From DASWOJ01 sp964242415 (lineage in GTDB: Bacteria; Pseudomonadota; Alphaproteobacteria; Acetobacterales; Acetobacteraceae), in assembly GCA_964242415.1 (NCBI GenBank), contig CAXTAT010000015.1, forward strand, positions 1 to 64,000: 64,000 nucleotides of DNA. Direction: 5' to 3'. The number at the start of each line of letters is the position of its first letter. Positions within the stretch are counted from its first letter, which is position 1. The notes under the pieces were generated by a model that did no database searches, was not told the origin of the DNA, and was given only the letters and a program-made list of their open reading frames with translations. The translations under genes were made by a program, and so were the position numbers. Shown here piece by piece: positions 27,357-35,678 of the stretch.

Positions 27357-28972
27357 CACTGCTTCTCCAGGGCGCGGGCCTGCTCGCGCAGGACGAACTT
27401 CTGCATCTTGCCGGTGCTGGTCTTGGGCAGGGGGCCGAACACCACCGTGCGCGGCACCTTGAACCGGGCCAGGCGCTCGCGGCAGAAGGCGATGATCTCC
27501 TCCGGCGTTGCGGAGGCATCGGGCTTGAGGGTCACGAACGCGCAAGGCGTCTCGCCCCAGGTCGCGTCGGGCCGCGCGACGACCGCGGCCTCCATGATGG
27601 CGGGGTGACGATACAGCACGCTCTCGACCTCAATGGTAGAAATATTCTCGCCGCCGCTGATGATGATGTCCTTGCTGCGGTCGCGGATCTCCAGATAGCC
27701 GTCGGGGTGGCACACGCCCAGGTCCCCGGTGTGGAACCAGCCGCCGGCGAAGGCCTCCTCGGTCGCCCCAGGGTTCTTCAGGTAGCCCTTCATGACGATG
27801 TTGCCGCGCATGAACACCTCGCCCATCGTGACGCCGTCGTGCGGGACCGGTTGCAGGGTGATGGGGTCGGCCACCATGACGGCCTCCTGCACGGGGTAGG
27901 CGACGCCTTGGCGGGCCTTGAGGCGGGCCTGCTCCTCGGCGGGCAGCGCGTCCCATTCCTCGTGCCAGGCGCAGACGGTGACGGGGCCGTAGGTCTCGGT
28001 CAGGCCATAGACATGGGTGACCTGGAACCCCAGGCGCTCCATGCCCTCCAGCACGGCGGCGGGCGGGGCGGCGCCGGCGGTCATCATGCGGACCGGGTGC
28101 GGGCGGGGCTGCACGCCGGGGTGGTTCAGCACCAGGCCCATGACGATAGGCGCGCCGCACAGGTGGGTGACGCCGGCGTGGTCCATGGCGTGCAGGATCG
28201 CCGCCGCCTCGACCCGGCGCAGGCAGACGTTGGTCCCAGCCATCGCGGCGACGGTCCACGGGAAGCACCAGCCGTTGCAGTGGAACATCGGCAGCGTCCA
28301 GAGGTACACCGGATGCTGCGCCATGCCCCACGTCAGCGCATTGCCGACCGCGTTCAGGTAGGCGCCGCGGTGGTGATAGACGACGCCCTTCGGGTTGCCC
28401 GTGGTGCCGCTGGTGTAGTTCAGGGCGATGGCGTCCCACTCGTCCCCAGGCATTTGCGGGTCGTAGCCGGGGTCGCCGCTGGCGAGGAACGCCTCGTAGT
28501 CGGTGCTGCCGACCGGGGCGCCCGGCGGGGCAAGGGCGTCGTTGATGTCCACGACGTAGGGGCGGGTTTCGGGGTCCATCATGGCCAGGGCGGCGCCGAT
28601 GATGGGGGAGAACTCGCGGTCGGTCAGCAGCACGCGGGCCTCGCCGTGGGCGAGGATGAAGGCAATGGTGGCGGCGTCGAGGCGGATGTTGAGGGCGCAC
28701 AGCACGGCGCCGAGCATGGGGATGCCGAAGTGCGCCTCAACCATGGCGGGGGTGTTGGGGGCCATGACGGCGACGACCTGGCCGCGCTGCACGCCGTGCC
28801 GGGCCAGGGCGGAGGCGAGGCAACGGGTGCGGGCGTAGGTTTCCGCCCAGGTGGCGGTGTGGGGGCCGTGGACGATGGCGGGGCGGTCGGGGAAGACGGC
28901 GGCGGTGCGGCGGATGAAGCTGATGGGCGAGAGCGGGATGTAGTTGGCTGGGCCTTGCGGCATGTTGAACAC
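27356..28972 (-). CDS. Acyl-CoA synthetase (AMP-forming), medium/long-chain or DmdB-like
   Basis: 538 residues. ANL-family motifs: YTSGTTGNPKGVVYHHRGAY (P-loop, A3), the YGLTETYGP block (A5), HTGDLGVCHPDGYLEIRDR (A7/A8 hinge) and the lysine in GKMQKF near the C-terminus. It activates a carboxylic acid to an acyl-AMP and then acyl-CoA; the overall pattern is closest to AlkK/DmdB-type ligases, but the substrate cannot be read from sequence. The GTG start is set by GGAGGA seven bases upstream. A longer GTG start 24 bp earlier lacks this. Confidence 0.9.
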   Translation of the reverse strand: MFNMPQGPANYIPLSPISFIRRTAAVFPDRPAIVHGPHTATWAETYARTRCLASALARHGVQRGQVVAVMAPNTPAMVEAHFGIPMLGAVLCALNIRLDAATIAFILAHGEARVLLTDREFSPIIGAALAMMDPETRPYVVDINDALAPPGAPVGSTDYEAFLASGDPGYDPQMPGDEWDAIALNYTSGTTGNPKGVVYHHRGAYLNAVGNALTWGMAQHPVYLWTLPMFHCNGWCFPWTVAAMAGTNVCLRRVEAAAILHAMDHAGVTHLCGAPIVMGLVLNHPGVQPRPHPVRMMTAGAAPPAAVLEGMERLGFQVTHVYGLTETYGPVTVCAWHEEWDALPAEEQARLKARQGVAYPVQEAVMVADPITLQPVPHDGVTMGEVFMRGNIVMKGYLKNPGATEEAFAGGWFHTGDLGVCHPDGYLEIRDRSKDIIISGGENISTIEVESVLYRHPAIMEAAVVARPDATWGETPCAFVTLKPDASATPEEIIAFCRERLARFKVPRTVVFGPLPKTSTGKMQKFVLREQARALEKQ

Positions 28973-29017
28973 GGTTGGTTCCTCCAAATCCTGCACGTCG
29001 TTGCATGCAGGTCAGTG

Positions 29018-29190
29018 CTTCTCCCTCTCCCCCCGGGAGAGGGTTGGGGTGAGGGGGCGGGCAAGCATTGCACTCGATCCTGAAAGTACTGCGTCCCGCT
29101 GACGCCAGCAATGCATCGCGCCGCAAGGAAGACCCCCTCACCCCGGCCTTGGTCCGCGCTGCGGCCCAAGCCCGGAGGGAGAGGGAGAAG
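29018..29190. repeat. Family A palindromic repeat pair
   Basis: Left unit CTTCTCCCTCTCCCCCCGGGAGAGGG then TTGGGGTGAGGGGG; right unit CCCCCTCACCCCGGCC..., interrupted by a short insert (TTGGTCCGCGCTGCGGCCCAAG), then CCGGAGGGAGAGGG. It lies between the acyl-CoA synthetase promoter region and the gene fragment at 29206. The roughly 230 bp here otherwise contain no gene. Confidence 0.75.
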
Positions 29191-29205
29191 GCAGCCTAAC
29201 CTCTG

Positions 29206-29381
29206 TCAGAACCCAAACATATGATCCAGCGAGAACCCCCCCGCATCGTCCATCAGCCTACGGTACCCGAACAGCCGGCACGCCGTGTCGCGGATCAGCA
29301 CATACCCGCGCGGCCCCGCCTGCTCCAGCAATCCGTCACCAAAAACCAGATGCGGCCACACCATTGTCGAGCTGCGGCACG
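29206..29381 (-). pseudogene. Duplicated 3' fragment of the gene at 30180-32096
   Basis: About 176 bp that match the last 175 bp of the neighbouring uncharacterised gene (30180-30354), in the same orientation, with roughly 10% differences. The similarity begins exactly at the stop codon. Read on the minus strand it ends LMDDAGGFSLDHMFGF and stop, like the intact gene, and no start or upstream part exists. With the intact 3' end it brackets the toxin-antitoxin module as a direct repeat. Confidence 0.85.
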
Positions 29382-29434
29382 GAACACGTCATCCCGGACG
29401 GTTGGACCGCGCAGCCTCAACGCCCCCGGGACCT

Positions 29435-29746
29435 TTATGCCGCGCGGGACTCTGCGACCGTTTCAGCCACCACATCCGGGTTGCGGCCGATCACCATCAG
29501 CAGCACGCGGGCGGCCGGGTCAGGCCGGCGTAGTCCCTGCTCCCAATCCCGCACCGCCGCGACGGCCAGGCCGAACCGCTCGGCAAACGCCGGGCGGCTG
29601 AGGCCCAGCTTCTCGCGCATTGCACGCACGTCGATCGAACCCGGCGGCAGATGCACCCGCGCCGGCTCCGCCTCGCCTCGCATGATCGCCGCCGCCTCCT
29701 GCATCGATGCGATCAACTCACGCCCGAACTCGGTGTCCTCGCTCAT
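29435..29746 (-). CDS. Antitoxin, helix-turn-helix NadS/HigA-like
   Basis: 103 residues. The C-terminal half is an XRE-type helix-turn-helix (VRAMREKLGLSRPAFAERFG, AVAAVRDWEQGLRRP), ending RVLLMVIGRNPDVVAE as in NadS-type antitoxins. The N-terminal part with EFGRELIASMQEAAAI would contact the toxin. The ATG overlaps the stop of the upstream toxin frame (TGATG), the reverse order (toxin first) typical of HigBA/NadS modules. It looks intact while its toxin is broken. Autorepression at the palindrome 30083-30099 is likely. Confidence 0.8.
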   Translation of the reverse strand: MSEDTEFGRELIASMQEAAAIMRGEAEPARVHLPPGSIDVRAMREKLGLSRPAFAERFGLAVAAVRDWEQGLRRPDPAARVLLMVIGRNPDVVAETVAESRAA

Positions 29747-30075
29747 CACGCCCTCCGCTTCATCTCTGCTGCCAAGCCTGCCACCACCTTGCGCTGCGCC
29801 GGGCTGAGGTCCCCCTGCTCGTTCTTGCCGTAGAGCAGCAGGGCAAGGATCGGCTGCTTCTTGGTCAACACGTAGTAGATCACCCGAAAGGCCCCGCTTT
29901 GCCGCGTCCCTTCGGGGCGAACCGTAGCTTTCGTACGCCGCCGAGTCCTGGCATCACGTCGCCAGCCTGGGGATCGCTAGCCAAGGCACCAATCAGCTCC
30001 GCCCGTCCCTCGCGCGACAGCAAGGCATCCGCACGCCGGGAGAGGAGGGAGGTTTCCAGGACCGCATGCAGTACG
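29746..30075 (-). pseudogene. RelE/HigB-like toxin, frameshifted
   Basis: The minus strand encodes LSREGRAELIGALASDPQ, then GDVMPGLGGVRKLRFAPKGR, then after one missing base near 29891-29903 continues in another frame with FRVIYYVLTKKQPILALLLY and GKNEQGTSARRKVVAG to a stop that overlaps the antitoxin start. This is the NadS-partner RelE/ParE-superfamily toxin, an mRNA interferase type. The frameshift falls just before the IYY strand, so the active site is lost. The 5' end is also unclear: no start codon is in frame near the expected N-terminus. Consistent with a toxin disabled after acquisition, or a sequence error. Confidence 0.72.
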
Positions 30076-30082
30076 CACTTTA

Positions 30083-30099
30083 ATACAGCATCGCTGTAT
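30083..30099. promoter_or_regulatory. Perfect inverted repeat, probable operator of the toxin-antitoxin module
   Basis: ATACAGC-ATC-GCTGTAT is a perfect 7 bp inverted repeat with a 3 bp centre, just upstream of the toxin frame. Such palindromes are the usual binding sites for the antitoxin dimer. Binding is inferred from position. Confidence 0.55.
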
Positions 30100-30179
30100 G
30101 TTGGGCAACCGCAGTGCTGTAGGCAACTTCAATAGATTTCGGAGGGCGAGGAAGCAGGCCCCCAAGCGGCCAGCCCACA

Positions 30180-32096
30180 TCAGAACCCGAACATATGATC
30201 CAGCGAGAACCCCCCCGCGTCGTCCATCAGCCCATGATACCCGAACAGCCGGCACGTCGTGTCGCGGATCAGCACATACCCGCGCGGCCCCGCCTGCTCC
30301 AGCAGCGCATCCCCGAACACCAGATGCGGCCACACCATCGCCGACCCGCGGCACGCCACCTGCAACGGCCGCTCCGCCAGCACCGCCCCGTCCGACCCGT
30401 GCAGGATCAGCGCCGTGTCCGACACCGGATGCCAGTCGGCCGACGCCGCGTAGATCAGCGCGGCATAGCTGCGCCGCATCCCCTGCCCCAGCTTCAGGAA
30501 CAGCCGCGTGGACAGCCCCGGCGGCGGCCCGTTGTAGCTCTGCGGCTCGTCCCGGTAGGTCATGGCGGTGTTGTAGATGTGCGCGCCGAAGCTGCTCTCC
30601 GCCGCATGCGGCGTGTCGCGGCCCTCATAGCGCAACAGGGCGTGCAGCCAGCCATCGGCCTCCCCCCCGTCGCGGAAGTCGTACGCCAGGTCGGCGTGCC
30701 CCCCCTCCTCGCCCACGCCGGCGCCCAGGTCGGCGCCCAGGTCGGCCAAGTCCAGCGCCAGGTCGTGCCGCCGGGGCAGGTTGCCCAGGAAGCGTTCGGC
30801 CACCTGGCGGCCCCCGGCGTCGAACACGTCGATGCGGATGGGCAGGCTGGCCTGGCGCTCCGCCATCGGGGTCGGCAGCACCAGCGTGCGGAAGCGCCCC
30901 GGCGGCAGGATCGGGAACGGCAGCAAGTAGCCGCGGCCCAGCAGGTTGGACAGCGTGGGGATGCCGGGATCGGGGCGCAGGTCGGCGCGCTCGACGTTCA
31001 GGTGGGCGATGCGGCTGCGGCCGGCGCGGGTGACCTCGTACCGCGGGCGGACGACATGGCGGCCGGCGCGGAGTTCGATCTGCGCCGGCCAATGCAGGCC
31101 GGGCAGCAGGGTCGAGACGTCGAGCGCCAGGCTGGCATAGGGCGCGACCGCCTGCATCAGCGGCGCCGGCGCCTCGGCGCCCATGCGGTCCAGGGTGACC
31201 GCGCCGGCGGGGATCGGGGCGGCATGGCTATTTTGAAGCCATAGCACCACGCGCTCGTCCGGGCCGGGGGCGGGCAGCCCGGCGTAGCGGTCGCTGGGCC
31301 AGGCGTTGGCGTCGTGGGTGCACGACAGGCTGCGCTGGGCGCCGCTGCCGTAGGTGTCCAACGCATACTTCACCACGTCGTGCCCGGCGGCGCCGATGGC
31401 GTGGATGAACAACTGCCCCGCGAAGCCCGGCAGGCTGAAGCGGGCGCGGACCTCCCGGCTGTCGATGGCGATGCCGCCGGGGCCGACCGGCTCCTCCCAC
31501 TCGGCCAGCACCCCGCCGTCGCCGCCGAACAGGCGCAGCCAGAGGCGGACGGCGCCCGCGCCATAGCCGGCCCAGTAGTTGGCGGTGACCAGCCTGGTGT
31601 GCAGGCCGCCCCCCTGCGCGTCGTCCTGATCGCGGAAGAAAGCGTAGTTGGTGGCGAAGTTCACCCGGTCCAGGTAGCGGCGGGGGTTGGTCAGCATCGC
31701 GGCCGGCAGCCGCGCCTCGTCCAGCGTCAGCACCGCCATGCCCGGTGGCACCATGGGGGCGATACGCGCCTGCACCCGCCCGGCGTCGAAGGCGGCGATC
31801 AGCAGGGTGGCGCAACGGGATTGCGGCAGATCGACCAGCGGCCGGGCCGGCACCCCGGCGCGGGTCTGCCCGACCTGCTGCACGTCGTGGACAAGGACCT
31901 CGGCGGCCCCGGGCATGGCGGGATGCAGCGCGAACAGGGCGTTGCACACCTCGTCCGGGTCGTACACCGCCAGGGAGCCGGCAGCGCGCAGGCGGTCGGC
32001 CAGGCGGGCCAGGGCCTCCGCCGCGACGGGGTGGGCGAGCGCCTTGTACAGCACGTTGCCGCCGGCCCGGGCGTCGAAGGTCTGGATGTCGAGCAT
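30180..32096 (-). CDS. Uncharacterised 638-residue protein, downstream of the ELM1-like gene
   Basis: I do not recognise this family. The protein has no signal peptide or membrane segment and is rich in beta-strand-like alternating stretches (RLVTANYWAGYGAGAVRLWL, HVVRPRYEVTRAGRSRIAHL). Conserved-looking aromatic and acidic patches (NYAFFRDQDD, SCTHDANAWPSDRYAG, SFGAHIYNTAMTYRDEP) suggest a multi-domain beta-sandwich enzyme or binding protein. The start MLDIQTFDAR lies 11 bp after the ELM1-like stop, so the two are co-transcribed. Its last 175 bp are duplicated at 29206. Confidence 0.8.
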   Translation of the reverse strand: MLDIQTFDARAGGNVLYKALAHPVAAEALARLADRLRAAGSLAVYDPDEVCNALFALHPAMPGAAEVLVHDVQQVGQTRAGVPARPLVDLPQSRCATLLIAAFDAGRVQARIAPMVPPGMAVLTLDEARLPAAMLTNPRRYLDRVNFATNYAFFRDQDDAQGGGLHTRLVTANYWAGYGAGAVRLWLRLFGGDGGVLAEWEEPVGPGGIAIDSREVRARFSLPGFAGQLFIHAIGAAGHDVVKYALDTYGSGAQRSLSCTHDANAWPSDRYAGLPAPGPDERVVLWLQNSHAAPIPAGAVTLDRMGAEAPAPLMQAVAPYASLALDVSTLLPGLHWPAQIELRAGRHVVRPRYEVTRAGRSRIAHLNVERADLRPDPGIPTLSNLLGRGYLLPFPILPPGRFRTLVLPTPMAERQASLPIRIDVFDAGGRQVAERFLGNLPRRHDLALDLADLGADLGAGVGEEGGHADLAYDFRDGGEADGWLHALLRYEGRDTPHAAESSFGAHIYNTAMTYRDEPQSYNGPPPGLSTRLFLKLGQGMRRSYAALIYAASADWHPVSDTALILHGSDGAVLAERPLQVACRGSAMVWPHLVFGDALLEQAGPRGYVLIRDTTCRLFGYHGLMDDAGGFSLDHMFGF

Positions 32097-32107
32097 GGGG
32101 GTATCTC

Positions 32108-33031
32108 CTACAGGCCCAAGCGGTGCCGCACGGCGTCGGCGGCGGCCTGGGTGTCGTCGATGGGCGTGACGGGCCACCCGTCCAGCCGCCCGGCGAAGGG
32201 GCGCACCCGCCCGTCCTCCTGCAGCAGCCGGTTGAACAGGCGGATGCGGCGCGACCGGCCCGGCAGCGACGCCAGCAGCACGGGCGCGCGGGTGGCGGCG
32301 GCCTCGGACACCATGGACACGCTGTCCTCGGTCGCCACGATCACGTCCGCCAGGGCGAGCAGGCCGAAATACGGGTTTTCCCCACGCATGTCCCACACCC
32401 ATCCGCCCTCCGGCTGCACGGCGGCGCGCAGGGCAGCGCGGGCCTCGGGCGAGGTGCGGCGGGAGGGCGTCAGGGCGAGGCCCACCCGGTCCAGGCGCAT
32501 CATGCCGGCCAGTTGCGCGCCCAGGGCCTGCGCCACCGGCAGGTCCAGCCGGAAGCGGCCGTTGCTGCCGCCGACCAGCACGGCCACCAAGGGGCGCGGC
32601 AGGTGGGCCAGGCGCGGTGCCCAGTCCAGGGCGGCTTGCGCCAGCCGGGCGGGGGTGGCGGGATGCAGCGCGGTGCGGGTGACGACGACGTTGGGGCCGG
32701 TCAGGCCGTCATGGCGGTTGACCACCACCACATCGAAGCGGGCCGGGTCGATGCGGGGGTGCTGGATTTGCACCACGGGGCGGCCCGACTGGCGCAGTGC
32801 CGCGCCGATCACGCCCGCGGTGCCGCCAGCGGTGAACAGCACGCTGTCCCCAAGATCCGGCACCTGCACGGCGCGCAGCGGTGCCGGCCACAGGCGCGCA
32901 GCCACCCAGCTCCAAGGCGCCCGCGGGTGCAGCTCCACCACCCGCGGCTGCAATCCCGCTGCCCCGGCCAGGCCGAGCGCCTGGGCCTGCAGGCCGGCCA
33001 GGGGTTCGGACAGGATGGCGGAGGCTCGCAT
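32108..33031 (-). CDS. Mitochondrial fission ELM1 family protein
   Basis: 307 residues. Bacterial member of the ELM1 (DUF1022) family, whose plant member acts in mitochondrial fission; the bacterial role is not known. The fold resembles GT-B glycosyltransferases. Recognised blocks: VAVLVGGSNGRFRLDLPVAQ and the C-terminal IVATEDSVSMVSEAAATRAP. The frame upstream of MRASAILSEP is open but consists of family A repeats. First gene of a two-gene unit with the 638-residue protein. Confidence 0.85.
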   Translation of the reverse strand: MRASAILSEPLAGLQAQALGLAGAAGLQPRVVELHPRAPWSWVAARLWPAPLRAVQVPDLGDSVLFTAGGTAGVIGAALRQSGRPVVQIQHPRIDPARFDVVVVNRHDGLTGPNVVVTRTALHPATPARLAQAALDWAPRLAHLPRPLVAVLVGGSNGRFRLDLPVAQALGAQLAGMMRLDRVGLALTPSRRTSPEARAALRAAVQPEGGWVWDMRGENPYFGLLALADVIVATEDSVSMVSEAAATRAPVLLASLPGRSRRIRLFNRLLQEDGRVRPFAGRLDGWPVTPIDDTQAAADAVRHRLGL

Positions 33032-33082
33032 GACGGGCTTGTCCGCACTCTGCGGGCGAAGGTCAACCTTGGGGCAGGCTGT

Positions 33083-33240
33083 CTTCCCCCTCTCCCTGCG
33101 GGAGAGGGCCGGGGTGAGGGGGTCTGATTGCGGAACGGGGTACGTCTGGGGCGTGCGGAGCATGGCTCTCCACCCGGCGAGGGTTGCGCTGCAAGGCCCC
33201 CTCACCCCAGCCCTCTCCCGAAGCGGGGAGAGGGAGAAGC
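33083..33240. repeat. Family A palindromic repeat pair between divergent genes
   Basis: TTCCCCCTCTCCCTGCGGGAGAGGGCCGGGGTGAGGGGGTC and an inverted partner CCCCCTCACCCCAGCCCTCTCCCGAAGCGGGGAGAGGG, about 70 bp apart. It lies between the divergent ELM1-like gene and the small membrane-protein gene. Confidence 0.78.
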
Positions 33241-33281
33241 ATCTTGCATCGGCCGCTGGGTCACTATTTTTATAGTGCAGC

Positions 33282-33614
33282 ATGACATCGCCCTTGCCCT
33301 TGCCGGATTGGGTCCCTTGGTGGGTCCACGTCGCCATCCTGGTGGCCGCCGGGCTGTTCGCGCTGCTGTTCCTGGCCATGCCGTTTGCGGTGTTCGGCGT
33401 GAAGGGCCGGCTGGAGGGCGTGGAGGCGCGGCTCGACGAAATCCAGGCCGAGATCCGCAGCCTCGCCATCCGCCTGCCCGAACCCGCCACCATGGACGAG
33501 GGCTACGTTTCGCCCCCCGGCAACTACGGCGACCGTCCGCCCATTCCCCCGGCCCCGCGCGACCGCCCCATTCCCGTCATCCGCCCTAACCGCCAGGAAC
33601 CGCGGCTGTTCTAA
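33282..33614 (+). CDS. Small single-pass membrane protein
   Basis: 110 residues. One transmembrane helix (VHVAILVAAGLFALLFLAMP, about 15-37) is followed by a short amphipathic coiled segment (LEGVEARLDEIQAEIRSLAI) and a proline/arginine-rich tail. No family recognised; the architecture suggests a small anchored scaffold. It precedes the nitrilase-family gene by 84 bp. Confidence 0.65.
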   Translation: MTSPLPLPDWVPWWVHVAILVAAGLFALLFLAMPFAVFGVKGRLEGVEARLDEIQAEIRSLAIRLPEPATMDEGYVSPPGNYGDRPPIPPAPRDRPIPVIRPNRQEPRLF

Positions 33615-33698
33615 AACTGCGGCTGTTCTAAATCAGCCGCTTGCCCCCGCCCCGCCTGCCGTGCCCTGATGCCGCGCAACGGCCAGAAGGAAACGCCC

Positions 33699-34535
33699 AT
33701 GCGCGTCAGCGTCCTGCAGATGAACCCCGGCGCCGACAAGGCCGCCAACATCGCCCAGGCCACCCGCCTGATCGACGACGCCCTGACCGCCGACCGCCCG
33801 CACCTGGTCAGCCTGCCGGAGATGTGGACCTGCCTCGGTGGCGACCGCTCCACCAAGCTGCGCGAGGCCGAACCCCTCCCCGCGCCCGGCAGCAACCAGC
33901 CCGGCGGCCCCGCCTACGAGTGGCTCCGCCGCATCGCCCGCGACCGCGGCATCCACGTGCACGGCGGCTCCCTCGGCGAGCGCGTCGGCGACCGGCTGTT
34001 CAACACCACCGTCGTGTTCGACCCGCAGGGGGCGGAGGCCGCGCGTTACCGCAAGATACACCTGTTCGACATCACCACCCCCGACGGCGCCGGATACCGC
34101 GAGAGCAGCATCTACGGCGCCGGGGACGACGTGGTGACGTTCGACGCCGGCGGGGTCCGCGTCGGCTGCGCCATCTGCTACGACCTGCGCTTCCCCGAGC
34201 TGTTCCTGGCGCTGCGCCGGGCCGGGGCGGAGCTGGTGCTGCTGCCCAGCGCCTTCACCGTCCCCACCGGGCGCGACCACTGGGAGGTGCTGATCCGCGC
34301 CCGCGCCATCGAGGCGCAGGTCTGGATGGCCGCCCCCGCCACCTGGGGCACCCACCTGGACGCCAAGAACCAGCCGCGCGCCACCTTCGGCCACTCCCTG
34401 GTGTGCGACCCTTGGGGCCATGTGGTCGCCAACGCCAGCGACGGCGTCGGCTGGGCCACCGCGCGTATCGACCCGGCGCTCACCGCCCGTGTCCGCCGCG
34501 ACATGCCGGTCCTGGAGCACCGGCGGCTGGCCTAG
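33699..34535 (+). CDS. Carbon-nitrogen hydrolase (nitrilase family, NIT2/deaminated-glutathione amidase-like)
   Basis: 278 residues. The catalytic triad is visible: E41 in LVSLPEMWTC, K119 in RYRKIHLFD and C160 in GCAICYDLRFPE. HLFDITTPDG and GTHLDAKNQPRATFGHS are typical of the NIT1/NIT2 branch, which hydrolyses deaminated glutathione or omega-amides. The start MRVSVLQMNPG is fixed by AGAAGGAAA 6 bp upstream. nadK follows after 11 bp. Confidence 0.9.
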   Translation: MRVSVLQMNPGADKAANIAQATRLIDDALTADRPHLVSLPEMWTCLGGDRSTKLREAEPLPAPGSNQPGGPAYEWLRRIARDRGIHVHGGSLGERVGDRLFNTTVVFDPQGAEAARYRKIHLFDITTPDGAGYRESSIYGAGDDVVTFDAGGVRVGCAICYDLRFPELFLALRRAGAELVLLPSAFTVPTGRDHWEVLIRARAIEAQVWMAAPATWGTHLDAKNQPRATFGHSLVCDPWGHVVANASDGVGWATARIDPALTARVRRDMPVLEHRRLA

Positions 34536-34546
34536 GGGCGCCGCCC

Positions 34547-35377
34547 GTGTCCGACCTCCTGCCCGGGCTGGCGCCCGCTGCCGCCGTTGGGCCGTACCTG
34601 TCCAGCCCCGTCGAGCGCATCACCTTCGCCGCCGCCCCCACGCGGCTGGCGCAGGAGTGCCTGGCGCGGCTGGCCCACCGGTATGGCAACCATGTCGATG
34701 ACGCCGCCGACGTGGTGGTGGCGCTGGGCGGCGACGGGCTGATGCTGGAGACGCTGCACCGCATGATGGGGCACGGCGACACCCGCCCGGTGTACGGCAT
34801 GAACTGCGGCAGCGTCGGCTTCCTGATGAACGGGTTCGGCGAGGACGACCTGCCGGAGCGCCTGGGCCGCGCGCAGGCCGCCGTGCTGCACCCGCTGCGG
34901 ATGCACGCGGTGACGCAGACCGGCGCGGTGGAGGAGGCGCTGGCGCTGAACGAGGTGTCCCTGCTACGGCAGTTGCGGCAGGCGGCGAAGATCAGGATCA
35001 CCGTGGACGGCCGGGTTCGGCTGCCGGAGCTGATCTGCGACGGGGTGCTGGTGTCCACCCCGGCGGGCTCGACGGCCTACAACCTGTCGGCGCATGGGCC
35101 GATCGTGCCGCTGTCGGCCAACCTGCTGCCGCTGACGCCGATCAGCGCGTTCCGGCCGCGGCGGTGGCGGGGGGCGCTGCTGCCGAGCACGGTGGACGTG
35201 CTGTTCGAGGTGCTGGAGCCGGAGAAGCGTCCGGTGGCGGCGGTGGCGGATTTCACCGAGGTGCGGGATGTGGCGTCGGTGGCGCTGAGCGAAGACCGGG
35301 GGGTGGTGGTGACGGTGCTGTTTGATCCGGACCAGGGGTTAAGCGAGCGGATTATTGCGGAGCAGTTTACGGTTTAG
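34547..35377 (+). CDS. nadK: NAD kinase
   Basis: 276 residues. It phosphorylates NAD to NADP. GGDG at 61-64 (VVALGGDGLMLETLH) is the ATP/phosphate motif. The NE motif appears in EALALNEVSLLR, and STPAGSTAYNLSAHGPI is the conserved glycine-rich block. The start is a GTG with AGGGGCG just upstream, after the nitrilase gene; an in-frame reading far upstream overlaps that gene and is discarded. Confidence 0.95.
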   Translation: MSDLLPGLAPAAAVGPYLSSPVERITFAAAPTRLAQECLARLAHRYGNHVDDAADVVVALGGDGLMLETLHRMMGHGDTRPVYGMNCGSVGFLMNGFGEDDLPERLGRAQAAVLHPLRMHAVTQTGAVEEALALNEVSLLRQLRQAAKIRITVDGRVRLPELICDGVLVSTPAGSTAYNLSAHGPIVPLSANLLPLTPISAFRPRRWRGALLPSTVDVLFEVLEPEKRPVAAVADFTEVRDVASVALSEDRGVVVTVLFDPDQGLSERIIAEQFTV

Positions 35378-35678
35378 GAAACGTAGTTAATGGGCTTCCA
35401 TCGACTGCGCAGGCGAATGCCGGTTTGGCTATCGAAGGCCCACCTCAAATCTCGTTTGCCATACTGAGCAAAATGCCTGATCGAGTCAGCATCTCATTCG
35501 AAGCCCATCGAGGGTGTTGAATTATCCACTTGTTTAGATCGATGTGCGTGTTCTCCAACTTGGTTTTCTTGTCTGAGAATGGGATGTTGCCCAGTTCGGT
35601 ATTGTATGCAGTAAGTGTTAGGTTCCCCCATGGTATGACGTAGAGCGTTGTGGATGTTTTGAAGGCCCTCTCCAAGCT
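35378..35678. other. AT-richer remnant of foreign origin
   Basis: About 300 bp at clearly lower GC than the surroundings, directly after nadK. The minus strand has an uninterrupted frame reading AFKTSTTLYVIPWGNLTLTA and ending NEMLTRSGILLSMANEI, which looks like the C-terminus of a real protein I cannot identify. It has no start of its own: the frame enters it from the partial dut copy. Confidence 0.6.

Noticed and set aside
23956..27519. 1187-codon antisense frame across tamB
   Set aside because: GC-driven shadow of tamB with no recognisable domain; it also runs through the AhpD-like gene in another phase.
29977..30354. 125-codon minus-strand frame over the toxin region
   Set aside because: It reads the toxin DNA in the wrong phase and runs back into the 638-residue gene; the RelE-like residues are in another frame.
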